From positions 1 through 64,000 of the forward strand of contig CANRBC010000002.1 of NCBI GenBank assembly GCA_947628755.1: a stretch of 64,000 bases of DNA, read 5' to 3'. Positions 45,959-55,848 of this stretch are shown piece by piece; position 1 is the first letter of the stretch, and each line of letters opens with the position of its first letter. This DNA comes from an uncultured Clostridia bacterium (lineage in GTDB: Bacteria > Bacillota > Clostridia > Lachnospirales > CAG-274). The notes under the pieces were generated by a model. The model did no database searches and was not told where the DNA came from. It saw only the letters and a program-made list of their open reading frames with translations. The position numbers were made by a program, and so were the translations under genes.

Positions 45959-47434
45959 ATGTCCGTAAATATAGAAAACAGAATAAAGTATATAGAGGAT
46001 AAGTTCAAGGACTGGGGCGATATAGTAAAGAGAAAATTCTATATAGGCGAAAACAGGGAGCAAGCCGTATATATAACATACATTGACGATATGGTCGACA
46101 GAAACCTTATAGAGGAGGAAATAATTAAAAACCTTATTATAAACATAAGGCTTACGCCTCCCGAGGGCGGAGGCTCAAATAAATACAGCTCATATATAAA
46201 CGGCGGCGTAACAACAGCCGATATAAAAAACGTAACGGATATAGACGACGCAATACTTGAGGTAATGTGCGGCAACACTCTTATGCTGCTTGACGGCTGG
46301 GATGAAATACTTGTAATATCCACAAAGGGTTTCCCCAAAAGAGGTGTGGACAAGCCTGAAAATGAAATTGCAGTGCAAGGTCCACAGGAGGCATTTGCCG
46401 AATCCATAAGAATAAACACAGTGCTAATAAGACGACGAATAAGAGATACAAGGCTTAAATGCGTGCAGTCAAAGGCAGGAAATGTAAGCCGCACGGATAT
46501 TGCTCTTATGTATATGGAGGGTATTGCCGACAACAAACTTGTGGAGGATATAAAAAATAAGCTGGCAAGCATAAAGACAGACATGGTGTATGACAGCGGT
46601 TATCTGGAGCAGCTTTTAGAGGGCAGCAGGCTTTCTCCCTTTCCACAGATACAGCTTACCGAAAGACCTGACAAAACGGCGGCAGAGCTTATGGAGGGCA
46701 GAATAGCCATTGTAGTTGATACAAGCCCATTTGTAATACTTTTGCCTGCTGTTCTGGCGAGCTTTTATCAGGCGTCGGAGGATTATTATCAGCGCTGGGA
46801 GATAATGACGTTTATAAGAATTATAAGGTATCTGGCAGGCTTTGTAGCCTTTTCACTGCCAGGACTGTATATTGCCGTGGCTTTGTATCATCCCTCCATG
46901 ATACCTACGGAGCTTGCGCTTAGGCTTGCGGGAGCAAGGCAAATGGTACCTATATCCACAGTGGTGGAAATTATAGTTATGGAGCTTATTTTTGAAGCGC
47001 TGAGAGAGGCGGGCACAAGAATTCCCGCATCCATAGGCAGCACATTGGGTATAGTAGGCGGTATTATAATAGGACAGGCTGCCGTAGATGCAGGACTTGT
47101 CAGTCCCATAGCGGTCATAATAATAGCTCTTACGGGTATATGCAGCTTTGCTATTCCAAATATTGCTCTTGTTTCGGCATACAGGCTTATAAAATATTTT
47201 ATAATATTTGCATCGGCTATGGCGGGACTTCTCGGCTATGTGGCAGGACTTCTGCTTGTGCTTGTGCATATTGCAGCTCTTGACAGCTTCGGCGTACCCT
47301 ACGTCGCTCCCTTCAGCGGAACAAACAGAAACAAAAAGGCTATATTAAAGGATACGGTTTTTCGTTTTCCTCTGAAAAACAAAAAGGGCAGACATTTTTA
47401 CAGTGAAATGGAGAGTGAAAATAATGAACAATAA
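45959..47434 (+). CDS. GerA-family spore germination receptor A subunit
   Basis: A 491-residue GerAA/GerKA-type protein. A hydrophilic N-terminal domain (about 1-240) is followed by membrane helices from about 255 on. Diagnostic segments include DGWDEILVIST, TERPDKTAAELMEGRIAIVVDTSPFVILLP, SIGSTLGIVGGIIIGQAAV and the ALTGICSFAIPN helix. With the B and C subunits downstream it forms a nutrient germinant receptor in the spore inner membrane. It could also be a SpoVAF-type protein, but the B and C genes argue for a receptor. The ribosome binding site lies in a terminator stem. Confidence 0.92.
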   Translation: MSVNIENRIKYIEDKFKDWGDIVKRKFYIGENREQAVYITYIDDMVDRNLIEEEIIKNLIINIRLTPPEGGGSNKYSSYINGGVTTADIKNVTDIDDAILEVMCGNTLMLLDGWDEILVISTKGFPKRGVDKPENEIAVQGPQEAFAESIRINTVLIRRRIRDTRLKCVQSKAGNVSRTDIALMYMEGIADNKLVEDIKNKLASIKTDMVYDSGYLEQLLEGSRLSPFPQIQLTERPDKTAAELMEGRIAIVVDTSPFVILLPAVLASFYQASEDYYQRWEIMTFIRIIRYLAGFVAFSLPGLYIAVALYHPSMIPTELALRLAGARQMVPISTVVEIIVMELIFEALREAGTRIPASIGSTLGIVGGIIIGQAAVDAGLVSPIAVIIIALTGICSFAIPNIALVSAYRLIKYFIIFASAMAGLLGYVAGLLLVLVHIAALDSFGVPYVAPFSGTNRNKKAILKDTVFRFPLKNKKGRHFYSEMESENNEQ

Positions 47435-48401
47435 AATTTCCTCAAAGGAGCTTAACAGCATTGTTATACTTTCCGTACTTGGCTTTGAAATACTTCTTCT
47501 GCCAAAAATATGCACTTCTGTGTCTGCCGTAATATGCGCAAGTCTTTTCAGTGTGTTTCTTATGACAATAGCCATATTATCGGATATTGATATATATGAA
47601 AACAAGGTATGGCAGATAATATATTTTATAAAAAATATTCTTGTAATCGTGCTGCTGACCAAAATATTCGCAGACGCCATACACTTTGTAATGCTAAGAG
47701 AAATGGCGCTTTATAAAATAATACTGATAATTACGCTTCTGTGCGGATACTGTGGGCATAAGGGCATAGAAGCGGCAGGCAGAGTGGCTCAGCTGATATT
47801 CTGGTTTGTGCTTTTATTTACGCTTTATATTTATATTATGTCTGCTCCCGATGTAAAGTCGTATAATATAATTCCTCGCATAAACAGAGAAGGGCTTACG
47901 GCGGTAATATACGGCTTCGTTATAAACAGCGGCGAAATAATAATACTGATAAAAAACAAGCTCGCCTCCGAAAAAACAGGACTTTTCCGCTCGGTGGTAA
48001 CTGCCTTTGTGCTTTTTGTATTCATTTCCTCTGTTATTATAGGAAAGCTGGGTACTACGGGGGCGGAAAACACAATGTATCCTTTTTTTGAGCTTATGTA
48101 TACTGCGGATTTGCCCGGCTTTGTTATTAAAAGACAGGAAGGCATATTTATATCCCTGTGGATGATAAGCTGCTTTATAACTCTTTTTGTTTATTATTAT
48201 TCTACAAATACGCTTGCAAGGAAAATATTTATTGACAAAAAATATATAATGCTTATAATAATGCTTTTTGTGTTTGCCTTTTCATTTATGCACATAAGTC
48301 CATCGGCAACTATTACAAATTATTGCTTTTTACAGATTATAGGCGGTATTATAACATCGCTTGTTTTGCCGCTTTTATATATAAGGAGGAATAGAAAATG
48401 A
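47424..48401 (+). CDS. GerA-family spore germination permease B subunit
   Basis: A 325-residue amino-acid-permease-like (GerAB) membrane protein with about ten helices. ISSKELNSIVILSVLGFEILLLP is a typical opening, and the GFVINSGEIIILIKN segment and C-terminal FAFSFMHISPSATITNY follow. Binds or senses the germinant. Start ATG 47424, 11 bases before the end of the A gene, with GGAGAGTG upstream. The C subunit gene overlaps its stop by 4 bases. Confidence 0.9.
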   Translation: MNNKISSKELNSIVILSVLGFEILLLPKICTSVSAVICASLFSVFLMTIAILSDIDIYENKVWQIIYFIKNILVIVLLTKIFADAIHFVMLREMALYKIILIITLLCGYCGHKGIEAAGRVAQLIFWFVLLFTLYIYIMSAPDVKSYNIIPRINREGLTAVIYGFVINSGEIIILIKNKLASEKTGLFRSVVTAFVLFVFISSVIIGKLGTTGAENTMYPFFELMYTADLPGFVIKRQEGIFISLWMISCFITLFVYYYSTNTLARKIFIDKKYIMLIIMLFVFAFSFMHISPSATITNYCFLQIIGGIITSLVLPLLYIRRNRK

Positions 48402-48958
48402 AAAAGCTGTGTATATTGCTATGCGCATTTTTGCTGACAGGCTGCAGCGGAGGAAAGGACCTTGAAAACAGGGACTTTGTAATGGCGGTGGCAGTAGAGG
48501 AAAAAAATAATGATTTTGTTGTATACACAAGTGTTTCAAAGCTTAGCAACAAGGGAGAGGATACGGGAACTGAGGAAATACTGTATGACGGGAGAGGAAA
48601 GGATATGACCTCCGCATTTGCCGATATGAATACCAAAACAGCCGGCGATTTGTATCTGGGACATACAAAGGCTCTTATAATAGACAACGGCTTTACAAAA
48701 TATGACCTGCTTATCAATTATATAAAGAACAATGTGGAGATAGGCAGAGATGTTGTTGTGGTAAAGGGAGATAATGTAAGTAAAATACTGGAGGCAAAGC
48801 CTGACGAAATGACCTCCGCCTCTTATATATATAAATATTTTGAGGATAAAGAAAAAAAGGTCGATATAGATGCTCTTATAGACAGCTTTAATTCAGCCGA
48901 AAGCATAAATATTCCCGTAACGGCTATAAGCGGTGAAAAATTACTTTTTAATGTCTGA
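48398..48958 (+). CDS. GerC-type germination lipoprotein, short form
   Basis: A 186-residue Ger(x)C protein. The lipoprotein signal ends at the lipobox LTGC (C16). RDFVMAVAVEEK is the usual start of the first GerC domain, followed by GHTKALIIDNGFTKYD. Typical GerC proteins have 350-400 residues with three domains. Here the protein stops after the first domain (SGEKLLFNV), with no sign of a continuing frame. It is the third gene of the receptor operon. Either a natural one-domain version or an old truncation that still ends cleanly before a terminator hairpin (48958-48977). Confidence 0.8.
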   Translation: MKKLCILLCAFLLTGCSGGKDLENRDFVMAVAVEEKNNDFVVYTSVSKLSNKGEDTGTEEILYDGRGKDMTSAFADMNTKTAGDLYLGHTKALIIDNGFTKYDLLINYIKNNVEIGRDVVVVKGDNVSKILEAKPDEMTSASYIYKYFEDKEKKVDIDALIDSFNSAESINIPVTAISGEKLLFNV

Positions 48959-48977
48959 AGTCTGCATTTGCAGACTT
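48958..48977 (+). terminator. Terminator of the germination operon
   Basis: AAGTCTGC (48958-48965) pairs with GCAGACTT (48970-48977) around ATTT; a weak T-rich stretch follows. The stem begins in the stop codon of the C subunit gene. Confidence 0.5.
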
Positions 48978-49066
48978 TACATAGATTTTACAAAGACTTA
49001 ATATAAAAAATATGTTTTTGCATTTTCAATGTAGTATAATAAAATAAAAAAATCGGAGATGAGAAT

Positions 49067-49744
49067 ATGGATACGGTTATATTTACAGTTGAAGATGATG
49101 AAAGCATAAGAGAGCTTGTAAAAGTGGCTTTGGAGGGCTATGGACATATTGTATATGCTTTTGAAACTGCTGAAGAGGCACTTGAAAAAATCGGAACGGT
49201 ATCTCCGGATTTAATAATATTTGATATTATGCTGCCGGGTATGGCAGGCACAGAGGCTTTAAGGCTCATACGACGTGACGAAAGGTATAAAAAACTTCCT
49301 ATTATTCTCCTTACGGCAAAGGACGGCGAAGTAGATAAGATAACAGGACTTGACAGCGGAGCGGATTATTATGTAACGAAACCGTTCAGCGTAATGGAGC
49401 TTATGGCAATAGTACGTTCTTTGCTGAGAAAAAGTGAAAAAAGCACCTCAAATATAAAGGAAATGGGTATTCTCAGAATAAATACCGATACGAGAGAGGT
49501 GTTTGCAGAGGATAAGCCATGCGTACTTACATTCAAGGAATATGAGCTGTTGCTTTACCTGATTGACAATACTCATAGGGTAGTTACGAGAGATGAGCTT
49601 CTGAATAAAATATGGGGATATGAATACACAGGGGAAACAAGGACTATTGACATACATATAAGAACCCTCAGACTTAAGCTGGGTAAAGCAGGAGAATATA
49701 TTAAGACGATAAGAGGCATGGGTTACAGAATAAGCGGGGAATGA
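49067..49744 (+). CDS. Response regulator, PhoP/PhoB type (OmpR family)
   Basis: A 225-residue receiver plus winged-helix regulator. The acidic triad is EDD, the phosphoacceptor Asp sits in IIFDIMLPG, and the Lys in YVTKPF. The C-terminal winged helix (about 130-225) ends VTRDELLNKIWGY...TIDIHIRTLRLKLG. Next to a PhoR-like kinase and the pst genes, it should activate high-affinity phosphate uptake when phosphate is low. TATAAT at 49034-49039 and GGAGATGAG support the start. Confidence 0.9.
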   Translation: MDTVIFTVEDDESIRELVKVALEGYGHIVYAFETAEEALEKIGTVSPDLIIFDIMLPGMAGTEALRLIRRDERYKKLPIILLTAKDGEVDKITGLDSGADYYVTKPFSVMELMAIVRSLLRKSEKSTSNIKEMGILRINTDTREVFAEDKPCVLTFKEYELLLYLIDNTHRVVTRDELLNKIWGYEYTGETRTIDIHIRTLRLKLGKAGEYIKTIRGMGYRISGE

Positions 49745-49748
49745 TAAT

Positions 49749-51500
49749 ATGACAAAGGCTGTATATATGAGGTTTATTGCCGTAATTATTGCGGTAGTTG
49801 CAGTTTATACGGCAGTATTCATATATTTTTACACGGACTTTAATGCAGATAATACAAAAAAGGATATGATAAGCGCCTTAAGAGTAATAGAACAGTCTGT
49901 AAATTATAATGAAAATATTGCCGAACAAATCAACCTATTCAAGGATATTTATGACAGAGAAAATATGCGTATAACCGTTATTGACAGAAAGGGAAATGTT
50001 ATAGCGGATACAGAAGGAAATGCCTCTGAAATGGATAATCACATGGAACGACCTGAAATAACAAAAGCGCTGAAAAGCAATCAGGGAATGGATATAAGGC
50101 TGTCCGATACTTTGGGTATAAAAATGCTCTATATTGCAATGCTTGGCAGTAATAATGACTACATATACAGAATAGCCATACCTTATACAAACAGGCTTAT
50201 ATTTATGAAAGCGGTGCTTCCCGCCTGTATTTTGACTGTAATTATAACTCTTATATTTGCATTTGTGTTTGGCAGAAGTATGGCAAAAAGCATAACAGAG
50301 CCTCTTATGGAGCTTACAAATGAAATAATAAAGATAAATGTCAAATCGGAGGTAAATCTTAAGCATTATAAATATGACGAGCTTAACTATATAGCAAGGG
50401 CTGTTAATATACTGTCCGACAGGGTGGAAAAGGGCTTAAAGGAAATTACGGATATAAATAACAGAACGGAGTACATACTTGACAATATGAATAACGGCTT
50501 TGTGATACTTGATAATATGTGCAATGTAATAAGCATAAACAAGGCAGCTATGGATATACTCAGATGCAGGAGAAGAAAAAAAATATGCAATATTGTACGC
50601 TATACAAGAAATACGGCTATTCTCGACGCTGTTGAAGATGCAGCAGAAAAGGGAATAAACAGCTTATTTGATATTACGCTTGAGGACGAAAGGATAATAT
50701 CTGTTCACGTATCTGCCATAAAAAAAGGAGTGATAGATGAAAAAGGCGGCGTTATACTTTTGTTTGTGGACGTTACCAGTGAGAGAAAAAGCTATGAAAT
50801 GCGTCAGAGCTTCTTTTCAAATGCGTCCCACGAGCTTAAGACGCCTATTACATCTATAAAGGGCTATTCGGAGCTTTTAACCTCGCCTGTTGAATACAGC
50901 GACGAACAGAAAAAGGAATTTATAGAGCGCATACAGAAAGAAAGCGATAATCTTACATCGCTTATTAACGATATACTTACAATATCCCGCATAGAATCGG
51001 GAAAAGGCAAAAATCAAAAGGAAATATTCAATGTTAAAACAGAGATAGGTGATATATTAAAGGAGCTTGCGCCTTCAATAGAAGAGAAAGCTCTTTCTAC
51101 GGAGCTTTATTGCAAAGATATAGTCATATATGAGGAAAAAAACAAAATAATATCACTTATTTCAAATCTTATTGGAAATGCCGTAAAATATAATGTCTAT
51201 AAAGGAAAAATATTTGTTACGGTCGCCTATATCAACAACAAACTTTCCATAGAGGTTTCGGATACGGGAATAGGTATACCCAGACACGAGCAGCAAAGAA
51301 TTTTTGAAAGATTCTACAGAGTGGATAAGGGCAGAAGTAAAAAAATTGCAGGAACAGGACTGGGGCTTGCCATTGTAAAGCATATTACGGCATATTATAA
51401 TGGCACGATAGACCTTGAAAGCGAGCAGGATAAAGGAACTACAATAAGAGTTGTGCTTAATAACATAAATACAGAAAAGACTTCCGAAAAATCAATATAG
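49749..51500 (+). CDS. Sensor histidine kinase, PhoR type
   Basis: A 583-residue membrane kinase. Two N-terminal helices (about 8-30 and 160-182) flank a 130-residue extracellular sensor region. HAMP, then PAS (about 235-345), HisKA with the phosphorylated His in NASHELKTPITSI, and the HATPase domain (NLIGNAVKYN; DTGIGIPRHEQQRIFERFYR; GTGLGLAIVKHI) follow. It is 4 bases after the response regulator gene and completes the two-component pair. The extracellular sensor has no clear family; phosphate sensing through PstSCAB-PhoU is inferred from position. Confidence 0.92.
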   Translation: MTKAVYMRFIAVIIAVVAVYTAVFIYFYTDFNADNTKKDMISALRVIEQSVNYNENIAEQINLFKDIYDRENMRITVIDRKGNVIADTEGNASEMDNHMERPEITKALKSNQGMDIRLSDTLGIKMLYIAMLGSNNDYIYRIAIPYTNRLIFMKAVLPACILTVIITLIFAFVFGRSMAKSITEPLMELTNEIIKINVKSEVNLKHYKYDELNYIARAVNILSDRVEKGLKEITDINNRTEYILDNMNNGFVILDNMCNVISINKAAMDILRCRRRKKICNIVRYTRNTAILDAVEDAAEKGINSLFDITLEDERIISVHVSAIKKGVIDEKGGVILLFVDVTSERKSYEMRQSFFSNASHELKTPITSIKGYSELLTSPVEYSDEQKKEFIERIQKESDNLTSLINDILTISRIESGKGKNQKEIFNVKTEIGDILKELAPSIEEKALSTELYCKDIVIYEEKNKIISLISNLIGNAVKYNVYKGKIFVTVAYINNKLSIEVSDTGIGIPRHEQQRIFERFYRVDKGRSKKIAGTGLGLAIVKHITAYYNGTIDLESEQDKGTTIRVVLNNINTEKTSEKSI

Positions 51501-51540
51501 TATAATTTAATGTAACTTGAATTGATTAAGAAATTCAGAG

Positions 51541-51568
51541 AACAGACTGCAAATGCGGTCTGTTTTTT
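51541..51568 (+). terminator. Terminator of phoPR
   Basis: AACAGACTGC (51541-51550) pairs with GCGGTCTGTT (51555-51564), one wobble, loop AAAT, and a six-T run (51563-51568). It separates phoR from pstS. Confidence 0.85.
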
Positions 51569-51631
51569 ACATTTATTTAACCTTTATGATACTAAAATAT
51601 GATAGATAGATATTTATAACCGCTGTATAAT
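51566..51631 (+). promoter_or_regulatory. pst promoter region
   Basis: TATAAT (51626-51631) is 36 bases before the pstS start; the -35 is poor, as expected for an activated promoter. Upstream TTTACA (51566-51571) and TTTAAC (51576-51581) recur at about 10-bp spacing, loosely like the repeated TTAACA hexamers bound by PhoP in Bacillus. Suggestive only. Confidence 0.35.
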
Positions 51632-51666
51632 CTCCTTGAAAATAAAAAAATAAAGGAGAAATTACT

Positions 51667-52488
51667 ATGAAAAAAATGATTAAACTATTATCACTATGCC
51701 TTTTATCGGCTCTTATGCTTACAGCCTGCGGAGGAGAGGAGGAATCTGTATCAGGCGGAGGAGTTATAAAAATGAGCGGCTCTACCTCTATGGAAAAGTT
51801 TGCAAATACATTAAAGGAAAACTATCTTGCCGATACAGGCGTTGAGATAGACTGTCAGTTTACAGGCTCCGGCGCAGGCATACAGTCGGTAACTGAGGGT
51901 ACTGTGGATATAGGCAATTCCTCAAGAGCTTTGAACGACGAGGAAAAGGCAATGGGGATTTCCGAAAACATTGTTGCTCTGGACGGTATAGGTATTATAG
52001 TTGACAAGGCGAATACGGTAAACGATATTACAAAAGATGACCTTGCCAAGATATATACCGGAGAGATAAAGAACTGGAGCGAGCTGGGCGGAAGCGACGA
52101 AGCTATCGTTGTAATAGGCAGAGAAGCAGGTTCAGGTACAAGGGGAGCTTTTGAGGAAATTCTGGATATAGAGGATAAATGCTTATATGCTCAAGAAATA
52201 AATTCAACGGGAGCAGTCATGGCAAAGGTTGCGGCTACACCGGGCGCTTTAGGCTACGTATCTTTAGATGTAATAGACGATACTGTAAAATGCTTGTCAA
52301 TAGACGGTGTATCTGCCAATGCCGACAATATAAAGAACGGTTCGTATTCTTTACAAAGACCGTTTGTTATGGCTACAAAGGGTGAAATATCAGAGCAAAG
52401 AAAAGAAATACAGGACCTTTTTGATTACATAAACAGCGATAAGGGACAGGAAATTATTGCAAATGTAGGCTTGGTATCCGCTAAATAA
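51667..52488 (+). CDS. pstS: Phosphate-binding lipoprotein PstS
   Basis: A 273-residue ABC-transporter solute-binding protein. The lipobox LTAC anchors C21. Phosphate-binding segments are SGSTSMEKFANTL, GSGAGIQSV, DIGNSSRAL and REAGSGTRGAFEE. It captures phosphate for PstCAB. AAAGGAG precedes ATG 51667. First gene of pstSCAB-phoU, separated from phoR by a terminator, so it has its own promoter. Confidence 0.95.
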   Translation: MKKMIKLLSLCLLSALMLTACGGEEESVSGGGVIKMSGSTSMEKFANTLKENYLADTGVEIDCQFTGSGAGIQSVTEGTVDIGNSSRALNDEEKAMGISENIVALDGIGIIVDKANTVNDITKDDLAKIYTGEIKNWSELGGSDEAIVVIGREAGSGTRGAFEEILDIEDKCLYAQEINSTGAVMAKVAATPGALGYVSLDVIDDTVKCLSIDGVSANADNIKNGSYSLQRPFVMATKGEISEQRKEIQDLFDYINSDKGQEIIANVGLVSAK

Positions 52489-52503
52489 CATAGAGGTGAT
52501 ATT

Positions 52504-53481
52504 ATGGAAAAGGTATTGCCATTGTTAAAAAATATGAGCAGAAGCAAAAATGCTCATTCCTATAAATCTATAACAAACGGCTCTAAATCTCGGTCGATTA
52601 TTGAGCGGCTTATGGAATGTATATTTACAATATGTGGACTTTCGGCAGTAGCTGCGGTAGCGGCAATTACAATATATATGATTATTTCGGGAACGCCTGC
52701 TATATTTAAGGTGGGTATTGCAAAAATGCTTTTGGGCACAGATTGGGCGCCAACGGCAGCAGAGCCTTCCTTTGGTATAGCATGGATAGTGCTTACATCT
52801 GTAATCGGTACCGCCGCTTCTATTGTAATAGGCGTACCCGTAGGACTTATGACAGCAATATTTATGTCTGAGGTAGCAGACAAAAAGGTTGCAGGAATAG
52901 TAAAGCCTGCAGTAGAGCTTTTAGCAGGAATCCCGTCAATAGTATACGGACTTCTGGGACTGCTTATTATCAACCCTATAATGGGCGCTGCCGAAAAGGC
53001 TTTGTTCGCCGATTCAAAAACCCATGTTATGAACGGCGGCGCAAACCTTATATCGGCCGTACTGGTACTTGCTATAATGATACTTCCGACAGTTATAAAT
53101 GTTTCAGAAACCTCCCTAAGAGCCGTTCCCGTATCTATAAGACAGGCAAGTCTTGCTCTCGGCGCTACTAAGATACAGACCATATTCGGGGTAACTGTAC
53201 CTGCTGCAAAGTCGGGAATTATAACGGCTGTTGTACTGGGAATAGGAAGAGCGGTCGGAGAGGCAATGGCCATAGTCCTTGTATCGGGAAATACGGTAAA
53301 TATCCCGCTGCCCTTTAATTCGGTGAGATTTCTGACTACAGGCATTGTTTCCGAAATGGGCTATGCTTCAGGACTTCACAGAGAGGCTCTCTTTACAATA
53401 GGTCTTGTGCTCTTTGTGTTCATAATGATAATAAATGTTGTAATAAACGGTATAATGGAGGGTGGTGGCAGGAATGAATAA
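52504..53481 (+). CDS. pstC: Phosphate ABC transporter permease PstC
   Basis: A 325-residue permease with about six helices. The first 40 residues are hydrophilic; the helical part begins at SIIERLMECIFTICG. Conserved permease loop segments are ELLAGIPSIVYGLLGL and RQASLALGATKIQTIFGVTVPAAKSGI. It pairs with PstA. It overlaps the start of pstA by 8 bases. Confidence 0.95.
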   Translation: MEKVLPLLKNMSRSKNAHSYKSITNGSKSRSIIERLMECIFTICGLSAVAAVAAITIYMIISGTPAIFKVGIAKMLLGTDWAPTAAEPSFGIAWIVLTSVIGTAASIVIGVPVGLMTAIFMSEVADKKVAGIVKPAVELLAGIPSIVYGLLGLLIINPIMGAAEKALFADSKTHVMNGGANLISAVLVLAIMILPTVINVSETSLRAVPVSIRQASLALGATKIQTIFGVTVPAAKSGIITAVVLGIGRAVGEAMAIVLVSGNTVNIPLPFNSVRFLTTGIVSEMGYASGLHREALFTIGLVLFVFIMIINVVINGIMEGGGRNE

Positions 53482-54331
53482 CAGTATTTGTCATAAGAGT
53501 GTAAGAATAAGCGATATTATATTAAATGCCCTTATATATTTATCCGCTTTGCTCTCCGTTGGAATATTGGTCGGTATTATAGGCTATGTAACATTCAGAG
53601 GAATAGGCTCAATAAGCTGGCAGTTTTTATCAACTGTGACTTCTGAAATGAACAATACCTTCGGTATACTGGGCAATATAGTAAACACACTGTATATAAT
53701 TGTAATTACACTTTTAATTGCAACACCTATAGGTATAGGCGCTGCCATATATCTTACGGAATACGCCAAGCCAGGTAAAATAGTAAGGCTTATAGAATTT
53801 ACTACCGAGACTCTTTCTGGCATACCCTCTATAATATACGGACTGTTCGGCATGGTATTTTTCGGCAAAACTCTTCTGCTTGGTACGTCAATACTCTGCG
53901 GTTGTCTTACGCTTACTATAATGGTACTTCCGCTTATTGTCAGAACTACTCAGGAAGCCCTTAAGACTGTACCTATGAATTACAGAACAGGCGCTATGGG
54001 TATGGGCGCTACAAAGTGGTATATGATAAGGACTATTATACTTCCCTCTGCCTTACCAGGTATTGTTACGGCGGTAATACTCAGTATCGGCAGGATAGTA
54101 GGCGAATCGGCGGCGCTGCTCTTTACTGCAGGCTCGGGATATTATCTTCCAAAGGCATTGCTTTCACATATATTTAAGTCCGGAGGTACTCTTACTATAC
54201 AGATGTATCTTAGTATGGAAAGAGGAGAATTTGATTCAGCCTTTGGTATTGCTTTTGTGCTTGTGGTAATAGTGCTTATTATAAATGCTTTGACAAAAAT
54301 AATAACAAATAAAATGAAGAAAGGCAACTGA
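53474..54331 (+). CDS. pstA: Phosphate ABC transporter permease PstA
   Basis: A 285-residue permease partner of PstC with about six helices. [17 protein letters not shown] and [26 protein letters not shown] are the family loops that contact PstB. Start ATG 53474, with GGAGGGTGG upstream within pstC; the frame extended to 53462 begins at that site. Followed by pstB after 2 bases. Confidence 0.95.
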   Translation: MNNSICHKSVRISDIILNALIYLSALLSVGILVGIIGYVTFRGIGSISWQFLSTVTSEMNNTFGILGNIVNTLYIIVITLLIATPIGIGAAIYLTEYAKPGKIVRLIEFTTETLSGIPSIIYGLFGMVFFGKTLLLGTSILCGCLTLTIMVLPLIVRTTQEALKTVPMNYRTGAMGMGATKWYMIRTIILPSALPGIVTAVILSIGRIVGESAALLFTAGSGYYLPKALLSHIFKSGGTLTIQMYLSMERGEFDSAFGIAFVLVVIVLIINALTKIITNKMKKGN

Positions 54332-54333
54332 AT

Positions 54334-55089
54334 ATGGAAGCTAAAATAGAGGTCAGAAACCTTAATCTGTACTATGGAGCAAATCATGCTCTTAAAAATG
54401 TAATTATGGATATTCCTGCCAAGGAAATAACGGCATTTATAGGACCGTCGGGCTGTGGTAAATCTACATTTCTGAAAACATTGAACCGTATGAACGACCT
54501 TGTTGACGGAGTGAGGATAGAGGGCAAAATAACCCTTGACGGAGAGGATATATATGGCAGCGGAGTGGATACGACGCTTCTGAGAAAGAGGGTAGGTATG
54601 GTATTTCAGCAGCCAAATCCGTTTCCTATGAGCATATACGATAATGTAGCCTACGGACCGCGAATACATGGTTTGAAAAACCGCGCAAGGCTTAATGAAA
54701 TAGTAGAAGCATCCCTTAAAGGCGCGGCTATATTTGATGAGGTAAAGGACAGACTTAATAAATCCGCTTTAGGTCTTTCGGGCGGTCAGCAGCAAAGACT
54801 TTGCATAGCAAGGGCATTGGCTGTCAAACCCGATGTGCTTCTTATGGACGAGCCTACATCTGCTCTTGACCCTATATCAACGCTTAAAATAGAGGAGCTT
54901 ATGTCAGAGCTTAAGGAAAAATATACCGTTGCCATAGTTACGCATAATATGCAGCAGGCAGCGAGAATTGCAGACAATACAGCATTTTTCCTTGTAGGCG
55001 AAATGATAGAAATGGACAGAACAGACGTACTTTTTTCCAGACCGTCGGATAAAAGAACTGAGGACTATATTACAGGTCGTTTCGGTTGA
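54334..55089 (+). CDS. pstB: Phosphate ABC transporter ATP-binding protein PstB
   Basis: A 251-residue ABC ATPase. Walker [10 protein letters not shown], the LSGGQQQR signature, Walker B VLLMDEP and a PstB-type Q-loop ([18 protein letters not shown]) are all present. It powers phosphate uptake by PstCA. phoU follows after 14 bases. Confidence 0.97.
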   Translation: MEAKIEVRNLNLYYGANHALKNVIMDIPAKEITAFIGPSGCGKSTFLKTLNRMNDLVDGVRIEGKITLDGEDIYGSGVDTTLLRKRVGMVFQQPNPFPMSIYDNVAYGPRIHGLKNRARLNEIVEASLKGAAIFDEVKDRLNKSALGLSGGQQQRLCIARALAVKPDVLLMDEPTSALDPISTLKIEELMSELKEKYTVAIVTHNMQQAARIADNTAFFLVGEMIEMDRTDVLFSRPSDKRTEDYITGRFG

Positions 55090-55103
55090 TATGGAGGTGT
55101 ATT

Positions 55104-55763
55104 ATGGCAAGAGTAAAATTTGAGGCTTCTCTTGAACAGCTTAATACAGAGCTTATAAAAATGGGCGCTGTTGTTGAGCAGGCTATAAATTCTGCAATAG
55201 ACGCTCTTAAAAGCAAAAATATTGCGCTGGCAAGAGAGGTTACGGAAAAAGACAGAATTATTGACGATATGGAAAAGGATATAGAAGCCAAATGCCTTTC
55301 GCTTATACTTAAGCAGCAGCCTGTTGCCCGTGATTTGAGAGTAGTATCTACTGCCCTTAAGGTTGTTACAGATATGGAGAGAATAGGCGACCATGCGTCA
55401 GACATTGCAGAGCTTGTTATTAGCTTTAATGACGAATACAGCTATAACGTAATAGAGCATATACCGTCAATGGCGGAGGCAGCTGTAAGTATGGTACAGG
55501 AGGCTGTTGCGGCATTTGTGGACAGAGATGTTAAAAGAGCTGCCGATATAAGAAAAAAGGATGATAAAATAGACGAGCTTTTTGAAAAGGTAAAGCTGGA
55601 TATAATAAATTTACTTCTTCATTCTCCGGAAAAAAGTAATATGAGCATAAATTTCCTTATGATAGCCAAATATTTTGAAAGAATAGGCGACCATGCGGAA
55701 AATATATGCGAGTGGACGGAATTTTCCGAAACGGGAGATTATAAAAACAATAGACTTCTTTAG
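55104..55763 (+). CDS. phoU: Phosphate-signalling protein PhoU
   Basis: A 219-residue all-helical protein of two repeated three-helix bundles. Each repeat carries the metal motif pattern: VTDMERIGDHASDIAE and AKYFERIGDHAENICEW. PhoU links the Pst transporter to PhoR and damps the response when phosphate is ample. Start ATG 55104 after GGAGGTG. A strong terminator follows at 55767. Confidence 0.96.
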   Translation: MARVKFEASLEQLNTELIKMGAVVEQAINSAIDALKSKNIALAREVTEKDRIIDDMEKDIEAKCLSLILKQQPVARDLRVVSTALKVVTDMERIGDHASDIAELVISFNDEYSYNVIEHIPSMAEAAVSMVQEAVAAFVDRDVKRAADIRKKDDKIDELFEKVKLDIINLLLHSPEKSNMSINFLMIAKYFERIGDHAENICEWTEFSETGDYKNNRLL

Positions 55764-55766
55764 TAT

Positions 55767-55798
55767 AAAAAGAACTGCAAATTGCTGCGGTTCTTTTT
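55767..55798 (+). terminator. Terminator of pstSCAB-phoU
   Basis: A 13-bp stem (55767-55779 with 55786-55798; AAAAAGAAC arm and GTTCTTTTT arm) with one wobble and a 6-base loop. The A-run/T-run design can stop transcription from both directions. Confidence 0.9.
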
Positions 55799-55848
55799 GT
55801 TGTCTTTACAGCTATGCTGTGGTATAATCAAAAAAGGAGGCGATAGAA

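Noticed and set aside
52560..53345. A 261-codon minus-strand open frame opposite pstC
   Set aside because: Antisense of a clear permease gene; no family features.
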